The notes: generated by a model from the letters alone, not told the origin. A DNA stretch of 64,000 nt from Planctomycetaceae bacterium (GCA_021732995.1 JAKFWA010000053.1:1-64000), one strand, 5' to 3'; positions 27,183 through 35,962 are shown, counted from the stretch's first letter. A program made the numbers and translations.

Positions 27183-27785
27183 TTATTCCGCCGGCAGCTT
27201 GTATTCCGCTTCTTTTTTCGCGTTTCCGCCGAAACTGGTGCGAAACGCTTCGCCTGCCTTTGCGATGGTCTTATCCGGTCCGGTCAGCGTCAGGAAAAAG
27301 GTGCCGCCGTTCTCTAACTCTAGAATGGCAGCTAACATACGCGAACCGGGTGCGGGCTTGGACTGGCGCTGAATGGGAGGACCTACAGGCTTGTTGTAAG
27401 TTCCGGAGATTTCGGCCAGCACGTACTTGCCGCCTTCGAGTTTTGCTTCTGTGAGCGTGACTTTGCGGCCATCCTTCTCGAATTGACCGATCCAGCGCTG
27501 GACGTTGGCGGGAACTCCGCCACTCTGGCCGCCGAAGTTGAACACCCTCAGCTCGCCGTCTTCTTTGTCGCCTTCGACGGCCGGAATGCGGACCTGAGCC
27601 AGGCGGAACTGCGACATCGGGTCTTCGGACTTCCAGGTCGCCGGGACCTTGAGCTTCAGGTCCCCCGCTTTGACTTCCCTGAGTTCGGCCGCTTTCGGAG
27701 CGTCCTCGGCGTGAACGGGAGCGTAAGCCACAGGCCCCACGACGGAGGATGTGATCAGCAAGACTGAAAGAACAAATCGTTTCAT
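27183..27785 (-). CDS. secreted protein of unknown function
   Basis: 200 residues from the ATG at 27785, chosen by GGAG 8 bases upstream and a signal peptide (MKRFVLSVLLITSSVVGPVAYAPVHAE). The mature part begins ELREVKAGDLKLKVPATWKSEDPMSQ and continues with alternating strands (QVRIPAVEGDKEDGELRVFNFGGQSG; KYVLAEISGTYNK; MLAAILELENGGTFFLTLTGPDKTI), similar in layout to PsbP/Mog1-like or DUF1795-like folds. No catalytic motif. It stands alone between the rpmF operon and the divergent M20 peptidase. Confidence 0.7.
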   Translation of the reverse strand: MKRFVLSVLLITSSVVGPVAYAPVHAEDAPKAAELREVKAGDLKLKVPATWKSEDPMSQFRLAQVRIPAVEGDKEDGELRVFNFGGQSGGVPANVQRWIGQFEKDGRKVTLTEAKLEGGKYVLAEISGTYNKPVGPPIQRQSKPAPGSRMLAAILELENGGTFFLTLTGPDKTIAKAGEAFRTSFGGNAKKEAEYKLPAE

Positions 27786-27946
27786 GAGATTGACTCCAGA
27801 GAGGAAACAGGCAGTACCGGTCTTTATCGCCGTGGCGGGTTTGTGTTCAAGTAACCGAGTCCGAAGGTGCCGCTTGATGGACAGGGTCGCCTTCATGCCA
27901 AACACTGTGCGGACGGTGCTCTTGTTTTTCTATGAGGCTTCAGGCA

Positions 27947-29137
27947 ATGCATGCGAATGTTGTCGATCTGCTGTGCGAGCTGGTGTCTATTCCCAGCGTG
28001 AATCCGATGGGTCGCGACGTTTCAGGTCCGGAGTTCTTCGAAGGCCGCCTGTCCGATTACCTGGTGAAGTATTTTGGGGCTCTGGGCGTGCCCTGCGAGC
28101 GTATCCAGGTTGTCCCCGGCCGCGACAACGTCATCGCTCGACTGGATCTACCCGGAGCAACCTCCACGCTGCTGCTCGACGCGCATCAGGACACTGTGCC
28201 CGTCGAAGGCATGACGATTCCGCCATTCACGCCCAGCGTGCAGAACGGCCGTGTGTACGGGCGCGGTTCGTGCGACGTGAAGGGAGGCATGGCCGCGATG
28301 CTGTGGGCCTTCCAACGTCTGGTGAAAGAGCGTCCGGCCGGTGCCGCCAACGTGGTGCTGTCCTGCACCTGCGACGAGGAAGCCACTTCGCTCGGCGTCA
28401 ATGATCTGGCACGCCTGTGGACTCATCCCAATGGCCGCTCCAAGTTGCTGGCTCGCAAACCTGATGCAGCCGTTGTCGCAGAGCCGACCTTGTTGCACGT
28501 GGTCGTCGCACATCGCGGAGCAACTCGCTTCCGCATTCGCACTCATGGTCGAGCCTGCCATAGTTCCAATCCGTCACTCGGCATCAATGCAATTTATCGC
28601 ATGGCCAAGATTGTCGAGGCACTCGAAGAATATGCCTCAGACTTGCCACGACGGATCAAGCCGCATCCGTTGTGCGGTTCAGCCACATTGAGCGTCGGTC
28701 GCATTTACGGCGGCACCAGCGTGAACGTGGTGCCCGATGATTGCGCGATTGAGATCGATCGCCGCATTGTACCCGGTGAGGACTCGCGCCGAGCCGTTCA
28801 AGACATCCGCGAGTTCCTGGTCAGCCGAGTCGGTCTGACCTTCGACTTTGAACCGCCGTGGCTGGATGGCTGCACGCTCAACGACCACGACAACGGCTGG
28901 CTCGCCGAAGCGTTGCTGAAACAAATTGAGCCCGTGGCCGGACAACGCAACGCGATCGGAGTGCCTTATGGAACTCACGCGTCGCGCACGTCGAGCAACG
29001 GCGTGCCGTCCGTGGTCTTCGGGCCGGGCAGCATTGATCAGGCTCATACGAAAGATGAATGGCTCGCCATCGAAGAACTCGAAAAGGCCGCCGAGGTCTA
29101 TTACCAGATCTGCTGCAAGCCACCGCGCATGAACTGA
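27947..29137 (+). CDS. M20 family zinc peptidase (ArgE/DapE/acetylornithine-deacetylase type)
   Basis: 396 residues from the ATG at 27947, with GAGG 9 bases upstream (an in-frame ATG at 27932 lacks such a site). Metal-binding and catalytic residues are visible: LDAHQDTVP (His ligand and catalytic Asp), GRGSCDVKGGMAAML (bridging Asp), CTCDEEATSLG (general-base Glu plus ligand Glu), AEPT, and the C-terminal His in SIDQAHTKDEWL. The dimerisation insert has the HRGATRFRIRTHGRACHSS lid motif. Likely a cytoplasmic deacylase of an N-acyl amino acid; substrate cannot be read from sequence. Confidence 0.9.
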   Translation: MHANVVDLLCELVSIPSVNPMGRDVSGPEFFEGRLSDYLVKYFGALGVPCERIQVVPGRDNVIARLDLPGATSTLLLDAHQDTVPVEGMTIPPFTPSVQNGRVYGRGSCDVKGGMAAMLWAFQRLVKERPAGAANVVLSCTCDEEATSLGVNDLARLWTHPNGRSKLLARKPDAAVVAEPTLLHVVVAHRGATRFRIRTHGRACHSSNPSLGINAIYRMAKIVEALEEYASDLPRRIKPHPLCGSATLSVGRIYGGTSVNVVPDDCAIEIDRRIVPGEDSRRAVQDIREFLVSRVGLTFDFEPPWLDGCTLNDHDNGWLAEALLKQIEPVAGQRNAIGVPYGTHASRTSSNGVPSVVFGPGSIDQAHTKDEWLAIEELEKAAEVYYQICCKPPRMN

Positions 29138-29680
29138 TCGCCCACCGTGTGACGTCTGCTCCACCAGTGCGATAAACAGGCCGTTATATAAAACGCGAGT
29201 GTTGCATCTGCCCGCAACCTGCCTTCGGAATGTGCTTGCTGGAGTACGCTCGGACTGGCCGCGTTTTGCTCTCGTTGATCGCACCCTGATCATGCAGGGC
29301 AACCAGTTATTCCCACGCCTCTGAGAACGGGAGCCCGCATTCTCTCGTGCGGCAAACTCTGCAAAGTCCCCTCGAACACGCCACCTTGCTAATTCGTTTC
29401 AAATCGAGTGTGCCGGAATTTGTCAATAATTACACTCGTAAGCCCGGGAACAAGCTTTGCGAGTAGTCCCCCCGCCAGGCGGAATGCCACTGCGGTCGGA
29501 TTGTCGGCTTGAATCATTCAAGTTGTATGCCGCAGCAGAGAACGCATTCAGGCTCGTCGACACCGCTCAATCATGTGCAGTCGCACATTTCCGCGGCCAG
29601 TCCGCGCCGACGGTTCTCGATCATGGAGATGCTTCCGCTGGCAAATTGGAGCTTACTTCAGATTACCAGGAGATAGTGTC
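29138..29680. other. 543-base intergenic region without a gene
   Basis: No convincing coding frame, RNA gene or repeat. At 29447-29466 GGGAACAAGC...GAGTAGTC loosely resembles an ECF-sigma promoter (GGAAC -35), placed about 220 bases before the DUF4142 gene; the match is weak. Confidence 0.35.
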
Positions 29681-30541
29681 ATGAAGAATTTGACTTGGCG
29701 CGCGACGGCGGCGACATCGGCAGCACTGGCAGCAGCAGTGTTCGTTTCTGCTCAGGATAATCCGGTTCAGAATCCCAAGAATCCGCAACAGAACCAGAAC
29801 ACTCAACAGAACGTGCAGCGGCCACAACCCAACACCCGCGTCAATCAGCCGGTCTTGGGACAAAACCAGAACCAAGGCGATAGCCAGTTGGCAGCCTGCC
29901 TGATCGTGGACAACGAGGGCGAGATCGCCATCGCCAAGTTTGTGGCTTCGAAGTCACAGAATTCCGACGTCAAGGAATTCGCTGAGACAATGGTCACGGA
30001 GCACGAGGCGTTCCTCAAGAAGCTCAGTCAGTTCTCGGCAACGTCATCGACCCCACGCGATCCCGCCACACATTCTCAGACCAATCGCGATAATCCCAAT
30101 ACTACCACCAATCCAAATGCCAACCGCGATAACCCGGCGGCTAATAATCAGAACGTGAATCGCGATCCGAATGCGGCACCGAACACCAACCCGAACACAG
30201 CGATCCGCACGAATACCACGGCGGCTGTCGCTCACGGCGGGCTTGATCATATTCGTATCAAGCAGGAAATCGGTCGCGCCTGCGTCGAGACTATGAAGAA
30301 GGAACTTGGCGACAAGAAGGGCGCGAAGTTCGACGAATGTTACGTCGGCTCTCAGATCGGCATGCACCTGCACATGGCGGACACCCTGAAGGTGCTGAAG
30401 AACTATGCGTCACCGCAGTTGCGAGCCGTGCTGGAGGAAGGTGAAAAGACCACCGCCGAACACCTCGACCATGCCCGAACTCTCATGAAGGACCTGGAGA
30501 AGGACAGCCGCAAGGAACTGACCTCTACCGACACGAAGTAG
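29681..30541 (+). CDS. DUF4142 exported protein with Asn/Pro-rich insertion
   Basis: 286 residues from the ATG at 29681 (AGGAG 9 bases upstream; signal peptide with cleavage near VFVSAQD). A DUF4142 helical domain is split: EIAIAKFVASKSQNSDVKEFAETMVTEHEAFLKKL before, and HGGLDHIRIKQEIGRACVETM...MHLHMADTLKVLKNYASPQLRAVLEEG after, a low-complexity Asn/Thr/Pro stretch with repeated NRDNPN and NPNAN units. DUF4142 resembles the ferritin-like bundle. The domain is common in envelope stress genes of many phyla; function unknown. Confidence 0.85.
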   Translation: MKNLTWRATAATSAALAAAVFVSAQDNPVQNPKNPQQNQNTQQNVQRPQPNTRVNQPVLGQNQNQGDSQLAACLIVDNEGEIAIAKFVASKSQNSDVKEFAETMVTEHEAFLKKLSQFSATSSTPRDPATHSQTNRDNPNTTTNPNANRDNPAANNQNVNRDPNAAPNTNPNTAIRTNTTAAVAHGGLDHIRIKQEIGRACVETMKKELGDKKGAKFDECYVGSQIGMHLHMADTLKVLKNYASPQLRAVLEEGEKTTAEHLDHARTLMKDLEKDSRKELTSTDTK

Positions 30542-30808
30542 TCGTAAGAGTTTCCCGCGCGACAGAAACACGCTTGTGCTCTGCCAGTGAATCAGTGTCA
30601 GAAGTGATTTGCTGGCAGAGCCTGCGTGTCTCCGAAGAGTTATTCAACGCCTTTGCGTTTCAGAGTTGAAGATAAGTAATTAACGAAATCAGTATTAGTA
30701 AGGGATCTCTCGCTCGGCCTTCTGCCGCGGCGAGGGATCCCGTTTCACGCCAATGGCTGCCTCATTCCCGTCAGTGAGCGGCCTTTGATACCAATTGAGG
30801 AGGCTACA

Positions 30809-31249
30809 ATGGCTATGACAACCAAGGGTTCGATGAAGACCTCACAGCGTCCGCTAAGCCGGAATCCGGAGTGGTGGAGTAAAGACCAGGATTCCGCCTG
30901 GGAACGCGTGAAGGACGCGCTCCACCGGGATTGGGAGCAAACAAAACACGATTTCGGAGGCAACGCCCCGGATCTCAACCAAGATGTGGGTGATACTGTT
31001 TCACAGGCTGCCGGAAAGCAGAGCATTCCGCCGGAGAATGTTCCGAATTATGAGGAACTCGAGCCGGCCGTGCGCTATGGATACGGCGCTCGCATGCATT
31101 ACGGCGAGCGTTATCCCGAGTGGAACGACGACCTCGACCGCGAACTGCGAGCAGACTGGCCTGAGGACTATGACAAGTCGCGTAACGCCATCCGCTACGG
31201 ATGGAGCTACTCCGAACTGGCCGCGAAGAACCCGAATCTTCCGCGCTAG
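30809..31249 (+). CDS. uncharacterised small soluble protein
   Basis: 146 residues. The ATG at 30809 has GAGGAGG 6 bases upstream; an upstream TTG is unlikely. Rich in Trp and charged residues: WWSKDQDSAWERVKDALHRDWEQTKHDFGG, then LNQDVGDTVSQAAGKQ, and two related blocks RYGYGARMHYGERYPEWN and RYGWSYSELA. The layout is like small general-stress proteins found near CsbD or DUF3309 genes, but I cannot name a family. A strong terminator follows. Confidence 0.65.
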   Translation: MAMTTKGSMKTSQRPLSRNPEWWSKDQDSAWERVKDALHRDWEQTKHDFGGNAPDLNQDVGDTVSQAAGKQSIPPENVPNYEELEPAVRYGYGARMHYGERYPEWNDDLDRELRADWPEDYDKSRNAIRYGWSYSELAAKNPNLPR

Positions 31250-31280
31250 TCCGGAAGTATCACGGCCACCACGTTCGAGA

Positions 31281-31317
31281 GAAGCGTCAGTCGTCTAACG
31301 GCTGACGCTTCTTTTTT
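31281..31317 (+). terminator. intrinsic terminator
   Basis: Stem GAAGCGTCAG / CTGACGCTTC with an 11-base loop followed by six T. It ends the transcript of the 30809-31249 gene. Confidence 0.9.
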
Positions 31318-31462
31318 AGGGCCACCACCTGGCTCTTCGATTTGAAGAGTCGAGTTCGGGATAAGCTGGTATGCGACCGAGCGCGACCACCAACTGTTCG
31401 AGTTCCAGCCACCGCACAAAATCCGCTCCGCACGCGGAGACTGTGAATTTTGCCAGCAGAAC

Positions 31463-31516
31463 GTGGGGCACGTTTCCAACGTGCCTGAAAACAAGCACGA
31501 TGGAATCGTGCTCCAC
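31463..31516. repeat. double-hairpin dispersed repeat
   Basis: Two perfect hairpins, GGCACG-TTTCCAA-CGTGCC and AGCACGAT-GGA-ATCGTGCT, are enclosed by GTGG...CCAC, so the whole segment can form a cruciform. It lies in an otherwise empty spacer before the sigma-54-like site. Confidence 0.7.
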
Positions 31517-31541
31517 GAGTTGAAAAACACTTTGTGGTAAT

Positions 31542-31557
31542 TGGCACGGAGCTTGCC
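31542..31557 (+). promoter_or_regulatory. candidate sigma-54 (RpoN) promoter
   Basis: TGGCACG-N4-TTGCC matches the -24/-12 consensus TGGCACG-N4-TTGCW except for the last base, with the required spacing of GG and GC dinucleotides. It lies about 65 bases before the tiny frame at 31621 and 180 before the DUF3309 gene. No enhancer-binding protein gene is in the window. Confidence 0.45.
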
Positions 31558-31620
31558 GCATACAGGGATGAGGGCCGTTGGCCTGCAGCAGAATTACTCA
31601 GCTTTGTCGGAGACAAGATT

Positions 31621-31683
31621 ATGGCTCGTTGGGCACTTATTGCTGCGGAACTTCTCGGAGCGCTGGCAGGCCTTGTGGGTTGA
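31621..31683 (+). CDS. possible 20-residue hydrophobic peptide
   Basis: ATG preceded by GGAGACAAGATT, the same ribosome-binding context as the DUF3309 gene that follows. The product MARWALIAAELLGALAGLVG is one short transmembrane helix; its start resembles a truncated DUF1328-type protein. Could be a leader or a decayed gene. Confidence 0.3.
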   Translation: MARWALIAAELLGALAGLVG

Positions 31684-31740
31684 CGAGGACGATGCTCAGA
31701 CGCCCCATTTGCAACTTTGTTTTTGCTGCTGGAGACAATC

Positions 31741-31893
31741 ATGGGAACAATATTGCTCATTCTGCTGGTATTACTACTTTTGGGATCAATTCCGGTTCAT
31801 AACTACAGTCGCGGTTGGGGCTATTATCCCAGCGGTGGCGTGGGCACCGTCCTGGTGGTTGTGCTGATTCTGGTCCTGATGGGGCGGATCTGA
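31741..31893 (+). CDS. DUF3309 small membrane protein
   Basis: 50 residues: an N-terminal hydrophobic helix (MGTILLILLVLLLLGSIPVH), the family motif YSRGWGYYPSGGVG, and a second helix ending LMGRI. This is the entire length and pattern of DUF3309. GGAG sits 8 bases upstream of the ATG. Too short for ordinary gene callers' thresholds, but clear. Likely an inner-membrane stress protein. Confidence 0.88.
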   Translation: MGTILLILLVLLLLGSIPVHNYSRGWGYYPSGGVGTVLVVVLILVLMGRI

Positions 31894-32071
31894 TTCGCTC
31901 GGTCCGGTCAGAAACGAATCATCGCAGTCGAATGAGCGTCTCCACAATCCGTTGCACCGCCAGCAGCAGGTCCAAGCGTTTCGCATCCGCTTTAAGACTT
32001 GTTCCTGGCGGTACAACGGACGGAACGTCATGAACTGCATCGATCGTTCGGATTGCTGAAGGAGTGGTATG

Positions 32072-32299
32072 ATGGCTCGGGGTAGTAAAGAAAAATACAC
32101 CGACAAGCAGAAACGCCAGGCCGAACATATCGCGGAAGGCTACGAAGAACGCGGCGTGTCTGAAAAGACGGCGAAAGCGCGAGCGTGGGCTACGGTCAAC
32201 AAGCTATCGGGTGGCGGTAACAAGTCGGGGAGCGGTCGCGGTAAAGGTTCCGACCGGACTTCAAAGCGGAAGACCTGTCCGAGGAGCAGCAAGCGCTGA
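32072..32299 (+). CDS. KGG/plasmid-stabilisation-like basic protein, C-terminus shortened
   Basis: 75 residues from the ATG at 32072 (AAGGAG 7 bases upstream; ATG 32069 alternative). The N-terminal ARGSKEKYTDKQKRQAEHIA and EGYEERGVSEKTAKARAWATVNK blocks match a widespread small protein family annotated as plasmid stabilisation protein, typically longer and ending in a basic AARKAA-type tail. Here the tail after KSGSGRGKG changes to DRTSKRKTCPRSSKR and stops. The +2 frame over the same bases reads DFKAEDLSEEQQALMARQHD, which looks like coding sequence, so a frameshift is possible. Confidence 0.7.
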   Translation: MARGSKEKYTDKQKRQAEHIAEGYEERGVSEKTAKARAWATVNKLSGGGNKSGSGRGKGSDRTSKRKTCPRSSKR

Positions 32300-32324
32300 T
32301 GGCGCGACAGCACGATGCCGAAGC

Positions 32325-33119
32325 TTACGGTAAGTCATCCTGCGCATCGCGGACTCGCGAGATGAAATCATCATCCAGTCCGGCGAGTTTGCGGGCTTCG
32401 TACTGAAAAAAGTCGCCTTTCGCTTTGACGGGACGCAACGGCCATTTGAGATGCCGGCAGAATGTTTCCCAGTCGGATGCATCGACGGGTTTGAAGCGTC
32501 TGAGCCATTCGATGCCGAACGCCACGTGATGAATCTCGTCACGATGAATCACCCGCATCAACGCAGCACTGCGTTCGTCGCCGACAGCTTCGAACATCGC
32601 GGCGAACTCCAGGGAGTGATCCAGATTGCGCTCTTCAAACAGCAGCGGCAGCGTCGCCAGGTAATCGAGGACGCTCTCGATCTCCTGCACCTTCTCCCAG
32701 ATGTAGCTGTTGACGGGCACGCTACCGAAGACCAGCCCGAGATGAGCGGCGCGTTCGATGTGCATGCGAGTATGACGCTGCTCATCCTGCATGACCTTCG
32801 CCAGCCCGATCCGGAAATCGCAGGGCAGGGCGGGGAAGAGCAACAGCACAAACGCCATCACTTCCAGAGCCTGCAGTTCATGATTGGCCAGAATGTGATG
32901 AGCAAGGGCTCGCTTCGCCGGGTCTTTGAACGCGCCCGGCTTCGGCATGCCCGGAGCAGACCGGCGAGCGGCAAACTTCAATGCGTCGGTGCGAGCGGGC
33001 TCCGAGACCCGCACGGGTTCGCCCGGCAGTTCATCGGTGAAGTCCGTGTTGACGGGACGCAGTTTTACGTCCACTTCCTGCGAATAGAGAACTTGCTCTG
33101 CGAACTGGCGAACTTCCAT
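32325..33119 (-). CDS. DUF455 ferritin-like protein
   Basis: 264 residues from the ATG at 33119. Ferritin-like helical bundle with carboxylate/His ligands in HHILANHELQALEVMA, VMQDEQRHTRMHIERAAHLG and VIHRDEIHHVAFGIEWLRRF, the E...ExxH...E...DExxH arrangement of a di-metal site. DUF455 proteins resemble MiaE-type hydroxylases but have no assigned substrate. The start codon overlaps the stop of the upstream membrane-protein gene (ATGA), so it is translated with it. Confidence 0.88.
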   Translation of the reverse strand: MEVRQFAEQVLYSQEVDVKLRPVNTDFTDELPGEPVRVSEPARTDALKFAARRSAPGMPKPGAFKDPAKRALAHHILANHELQALEVMAFVLLLFPALPCDFRIGLAKVMQDEQRHTRMHIERAAHLGLVFGSVPVNSYIWEKVQEIESVLDYLATLPLLFEERNLDHSLEFAAMFEAVGDERSAALMRVIHRDEIHHVAFGIEWLRRFKPVDASDWETFCRHLKWPLRPVKAKGDFFQYEARKLAGLDDDFISRVRDAQDDLP

Positions 33120-33829
33120 CAGCAACCATTCCAAGGAGCATGCGGCGCCAGATCGACAAAAGTGCGACCACGGCGGATGATTGCGTTCCGTAATACATAT
33201 TTGGGCTGGCCGATAATACCCACAGACTGGTTCCTTGTGTTTGCGTCGGTGATCAATTCCAGCCGACCAGTGATCGCGACGGGAAAGCTGTCGTAGCTCC
33301 ATGTCTGACCGGCGGGCAGCTCAACCAATATGGACCGCCCCTTCAATTTAAGGTCGCCATCTGGAGTGACTTCCAACTCCGAGACTAACTCCTGCGGTTG
33401 TGGCGTCGCATAACCCTTCAGCGTGACTTCACGTCCCTCGAACTCGGTGAGGTTCAGTTTCTGTTCCACCAGATCCTGAAAGTTCAACCGCAGGGCGCCG
33501 GGTAGAGACTCCGACCGATAGTCGATGTACCACCACACCGAAGTTGTCGAGACCACCGCACAACTCAGGATCAAGGAAAAGTTCGCGAGATGCAGGCCGG
33601 CCATTGAGAAGCGGCGAGTTGACCACCGTGCCAGCAGGCTCAGCACGATCGCCAGCAGCGAGATCGCTACCAAGGGTCTGTCTACAAACGCGATCAGTCC
33701 CAGCCAGGCGACCACCAGGCTGGACGCCGCCAGTTTCGAAGCTGGTTGATCATCTACGGAATGTGCAGATTGCATCGCCCTCAGGCTCCGGTTGCGTTTC
33801 CACGCTCTGTAAGTGTCTTCGTCTAGCAA
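33119..33829 (-). CDS. membrane protein, tandem paralogue B
   Basis: 236 residues if the TTG at 33829 is used; the ATG at 33775, preceded by GGAG, would give 218. Three hydrophobic segments near residues 35-65 and 85-105 precede a soluble domain starting LNFQDLVEQKLNLTEFEGREVTLKGYA and ending with VELPAGQTWSYDSFPVAITGRLEL, PKYVLRNAIIRRG and a terminal GC. The neighbour at 33823-34452 has the same architecture and matching blocks, so these arose by tandem duplication. The soluble part may bind the membrane face; no enzyme motif is visible. Confidence 0.75.
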   Translation of the reverse strand: MLDEDTYRAWKRNRSLRAMQSAHSVDDQPASKLAASSLVVAWLGLIAFVDRPLVAISLLAIVLSLLARWSTRRFSMAGLHLANFSLILSCAVVSTTSVWWYIDYRSESLPGALRLNFQDLVEQKLNLTEFEGREVTLKGYATPQPQELVSELEVTPDGDLKLKGRSILVELPAGQTWSYDSFPVAITGRLELITDANTRNQSVGIIGQPKYVLRNAIIRRGRTFVDLAPHAPWNGC

Positions 33830-34452
33830 CCAGACCGGCCGCAGTGCGCCAGATCGAACGGAGTGAGCGAGCGGCGGATGACGGGTTCGCGGAGCAGGTA
33901 GCGGGGTTGACCTTCAGAGCTATCATCGTCGTTACAGAGTTCCAGGCGGCCCGTTATCGCGAGGGGGTAATGGTCGTAATCCCAGGACTTTCCGGCCGGA
34001 AGCTGAACCGCGACAGCACAGACCTTGCCGTGCGAGGTGCCGTCGTAAGTGAATGTGAACTCCGCGACTGAGGTGTTTGATGTCGGTAATATCGCATAAC
34101 CCTTCAACATCACCTGACGTCCCTGCAGGTCCTCAATGTTGACCTTGTCTCTGGCGACGTCGGCGAAGTTCAGCCGGACTGCGTTCGAACCTGCTTCCAG
34201 GCGGTACGCGATGCACCACCTAATCGGAGTGACGACAGCGATCGCGCAGCTCAGCATCAGCGCCCAGTTTGCACACCGCAGCCCAGCCAGTTCGTAGTGG
34301 TGAATTGATCGTCGAGCCCAGAGACTCAACGCAATGGCTGCTGCGGTTGCTGGTATCCAGTCCGGGCTGAGGAATGCCAGCAAACTCAACACCGCAATCA
34401 AGAGGCTCACCACCGCCGGAGCGGACACTCGCTGGTAGTTGTCGTTTTCCAT
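33823..34452 (-). CDS. membrane protein, tandem paralogue A
   Basis: 209 residues with three transmembrane segments in the first 85 residues, then LNFADVARDKVNIEDLQGRQVMLKGYA, VQLPAGKSWDYDHYPLAITGRLEL and PRYLLREPVIRR, each matching the downstream paralogue. Both end in Gly-Cys. The stop (TAG) overlaps the start region of the paralogue, and DUF455 is coupled behind it, giving a three-gene transcript. Function unknown. Confidence 0.8.
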   Translation of the reverse strand: MENDNYQRVSAPAVVSLLIAVLSLLAFLSPDWIPATAAAIALSLWARRSIHHYELAGLRCANWALMLSCAIAVVTPIRWCIAYRLEAGSNAVRLNFADVARDKVNIEDLQGRQVMLKGYAILPTSNTSVAEFTFTYDGTSHGKVCAVAVQLPAGKSWDYDHYPLAITGRLELCNDDDSSEGQPRYLLREPVIRRSLTPFDLAHCGRSGC

Positions 34453-34470
34453 ACCCGCCTCGCAACGACT

Positions 34471-34577
34471 AGTGCTTTATCACAGCATAATTCAGGGGTG
34501 CCACTGGCTTCGCCAGTGCAGGAATTGGGCGATGGCAGAGCCAGTGGCACCCCAATTCCTTGCTGCGACAAAGCGCT
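34471..34577. repeat. 107-base inverted-repeat element (MITE-like)
   Basis: Arms 34471-34509 and 34539-34577 match as inverted copies at roughly three of four bases, sharing the blocks GCTTT.TC.CAGCA and GGGGTGCCACTGGCT. The centre (TTCGCCAGTG...GATGGC) holds a further hairpin. No coding frame inside. A related single arm is at 44038-44069. Confidence 0.7.
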
Positions 34578-34678
34578 CGTCATGACACTTCCTGACGTCG
34601 CAAACAGCTTAGCTGCGATTGCGAGGAAGAGCAGACGTATTTCCGTGAGGCCAGCGGGCGAGCGGTTGAATTGAGGCA

Positions 34679-35962
34679 CTACTCCAGAATCGTTTGATCG
34701 CGGTCGGGACCGACGGAGACGATCTCGACCGGATAGCCAATCACTTCTCCGATGGCATCGACGTAGCGGCGAGCGTTCACGGGCAGGTCGGCCAGGCGGC
34801 GGACTCCGGTGATGTCCTCTTTCCAGCCGGCGATCGTGCGGTAGATCGGCTTCGCTTTGGCCAGTTCATCGATCTGGCTGGGGAAGTCGGTGACGCGCTG
34901 GCCATCGATTTCATAAGCCTCGCAGATCTGCAGTTCTTCATGACCGCTGAGCACGTCCAGCAGCATGACGGCCAGACAGTCAACACCGCTCAAGCGTGCT
35001 CCGTAACCGGCGGCAACGGCATCGAACCAGCCACAGCGGCGCGGACGGCCGGTGACCGTGCCGTACTCGCGACCGACTTCGCGGATGCGCTGACCGATCT
35101 CGTTGTCGAGCTCCGTCGGGAAGGCTCCGCCGCCGACGCGCGTGGTGTAGGCTTTGACGACACCGATCATGCGATTGATCTCGCGTTCGGAGACGCCACT
35201 GCCGCTGTGAATGCCGCAGCCAGAACTGTTGGATGACGTCACGTACGGGAACGTGCCGTGATCGATATCGAGCAGGCAGCCTTGAGCACCTTCAAAGAGC
35301 AGCTTCTTGTTTTCGCGAACGGCGCGATGCAGGAACGCCGTCGTGTCCACGACGTGCGGACGCAGGCGGTCGGCGTAGGCTGTGTACTCATTGAAAATCG
35401 TGTCGGCGTCAAACACCGGAGCGTCCGGGTTGAGCGCCTGAATCATGATGTTCTTCTGAGGCACAACTTCGTGCAGCCGCTTCTTCAGAGTCTCCGGACG
35501 AATGAAATCACCCATGCGGATCGCATGTGTGCGGCCGGCCTTGTCGCGGTAGCAGGTGCCAATGCCGCGCATGGTCGTGCCGATCGCGTCGCAGCCACGA
35601 GCTTTCTCGAACGCCGCTTCCTCAGCCATGTGATACGGGAAGATGACATGCGCGCGGTCGCTGATCATCAAGCGTTCCGGCGGAACAGCGCCACGGCGGC
35701 TGGTGATGCCATCCAGCTCCGTCAGGAACGCTTTCGGATTGATGACAACACCCGTTGCTATCACCGACACAACGGTGTTGTGCAGGATGCCGGCGGGCAG
35801 CAGCGAGAGTTTGTAGGTTTCACCGTCGAACTTGACCGTGTGTCCGGCGTTGTTACCGCCGAGGTATCGCACGACGACGTCGTGCTCCGGCGTCAGGAGA
35901 TCAACAATCTTGCCTTTGGCTTCATCGCCCCATTGCAGGCCAATCACAGAGGTCGCGGTCAC
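34679..35962 (-). CDS. purA: adenylosuccinate synthetase
   Basis: 427 residues from the GTG at 35962, which gives the usual N-terminus [23 protein letters not shown]. PurA joins IMP and aspartate with GTP to form adenylosuccinate on the way to AMP. Motifs in order: [72 protein letters not shown]. The GDEGKGK loop carries Ala in place of the fourth Gly (GDEAKGK). An upstream in-frame TTG at 36001 would add 13 residues absent from the family. Confidence 0.96.
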   Translation of the reverse strand: MTATSVIGLQWGDEAKGKIVDLLTPEHDVVVRYLGGNNAGHTVKFDGETYKLSLLPAGILHNTVVSVIATGVVINPKAFLTELDGITSRRGAVPPERLMISDRAHVIFPYHMAEEAAFEKARGCDAIGTTMRGIGTCYRDKAGRTHAIRMGDFIRPETLKKRLHEVVPQKNIMIQALNPDAPVFDADTIFNEYTAYADRLRPHVVDTTAFLHRAVRENKKLLFEGAQGCLLDIDHGTFPYVTSSNSSGCGIHSGSGVSEREINRMIGVVKAYTTRVGGGAFPTELDNEIGQRIREVGREYGTVTGRPRRCGWFDAVAAGYGARLSGVDCLAVMLLDVLSGHEELQICEAYEIDGQRVTDFPSQIDELAKAKPIYRTIAGWKEDITGVRRLADLPVNARRYVDAIGEVIGYPVEIVSVGPDRDQTILE

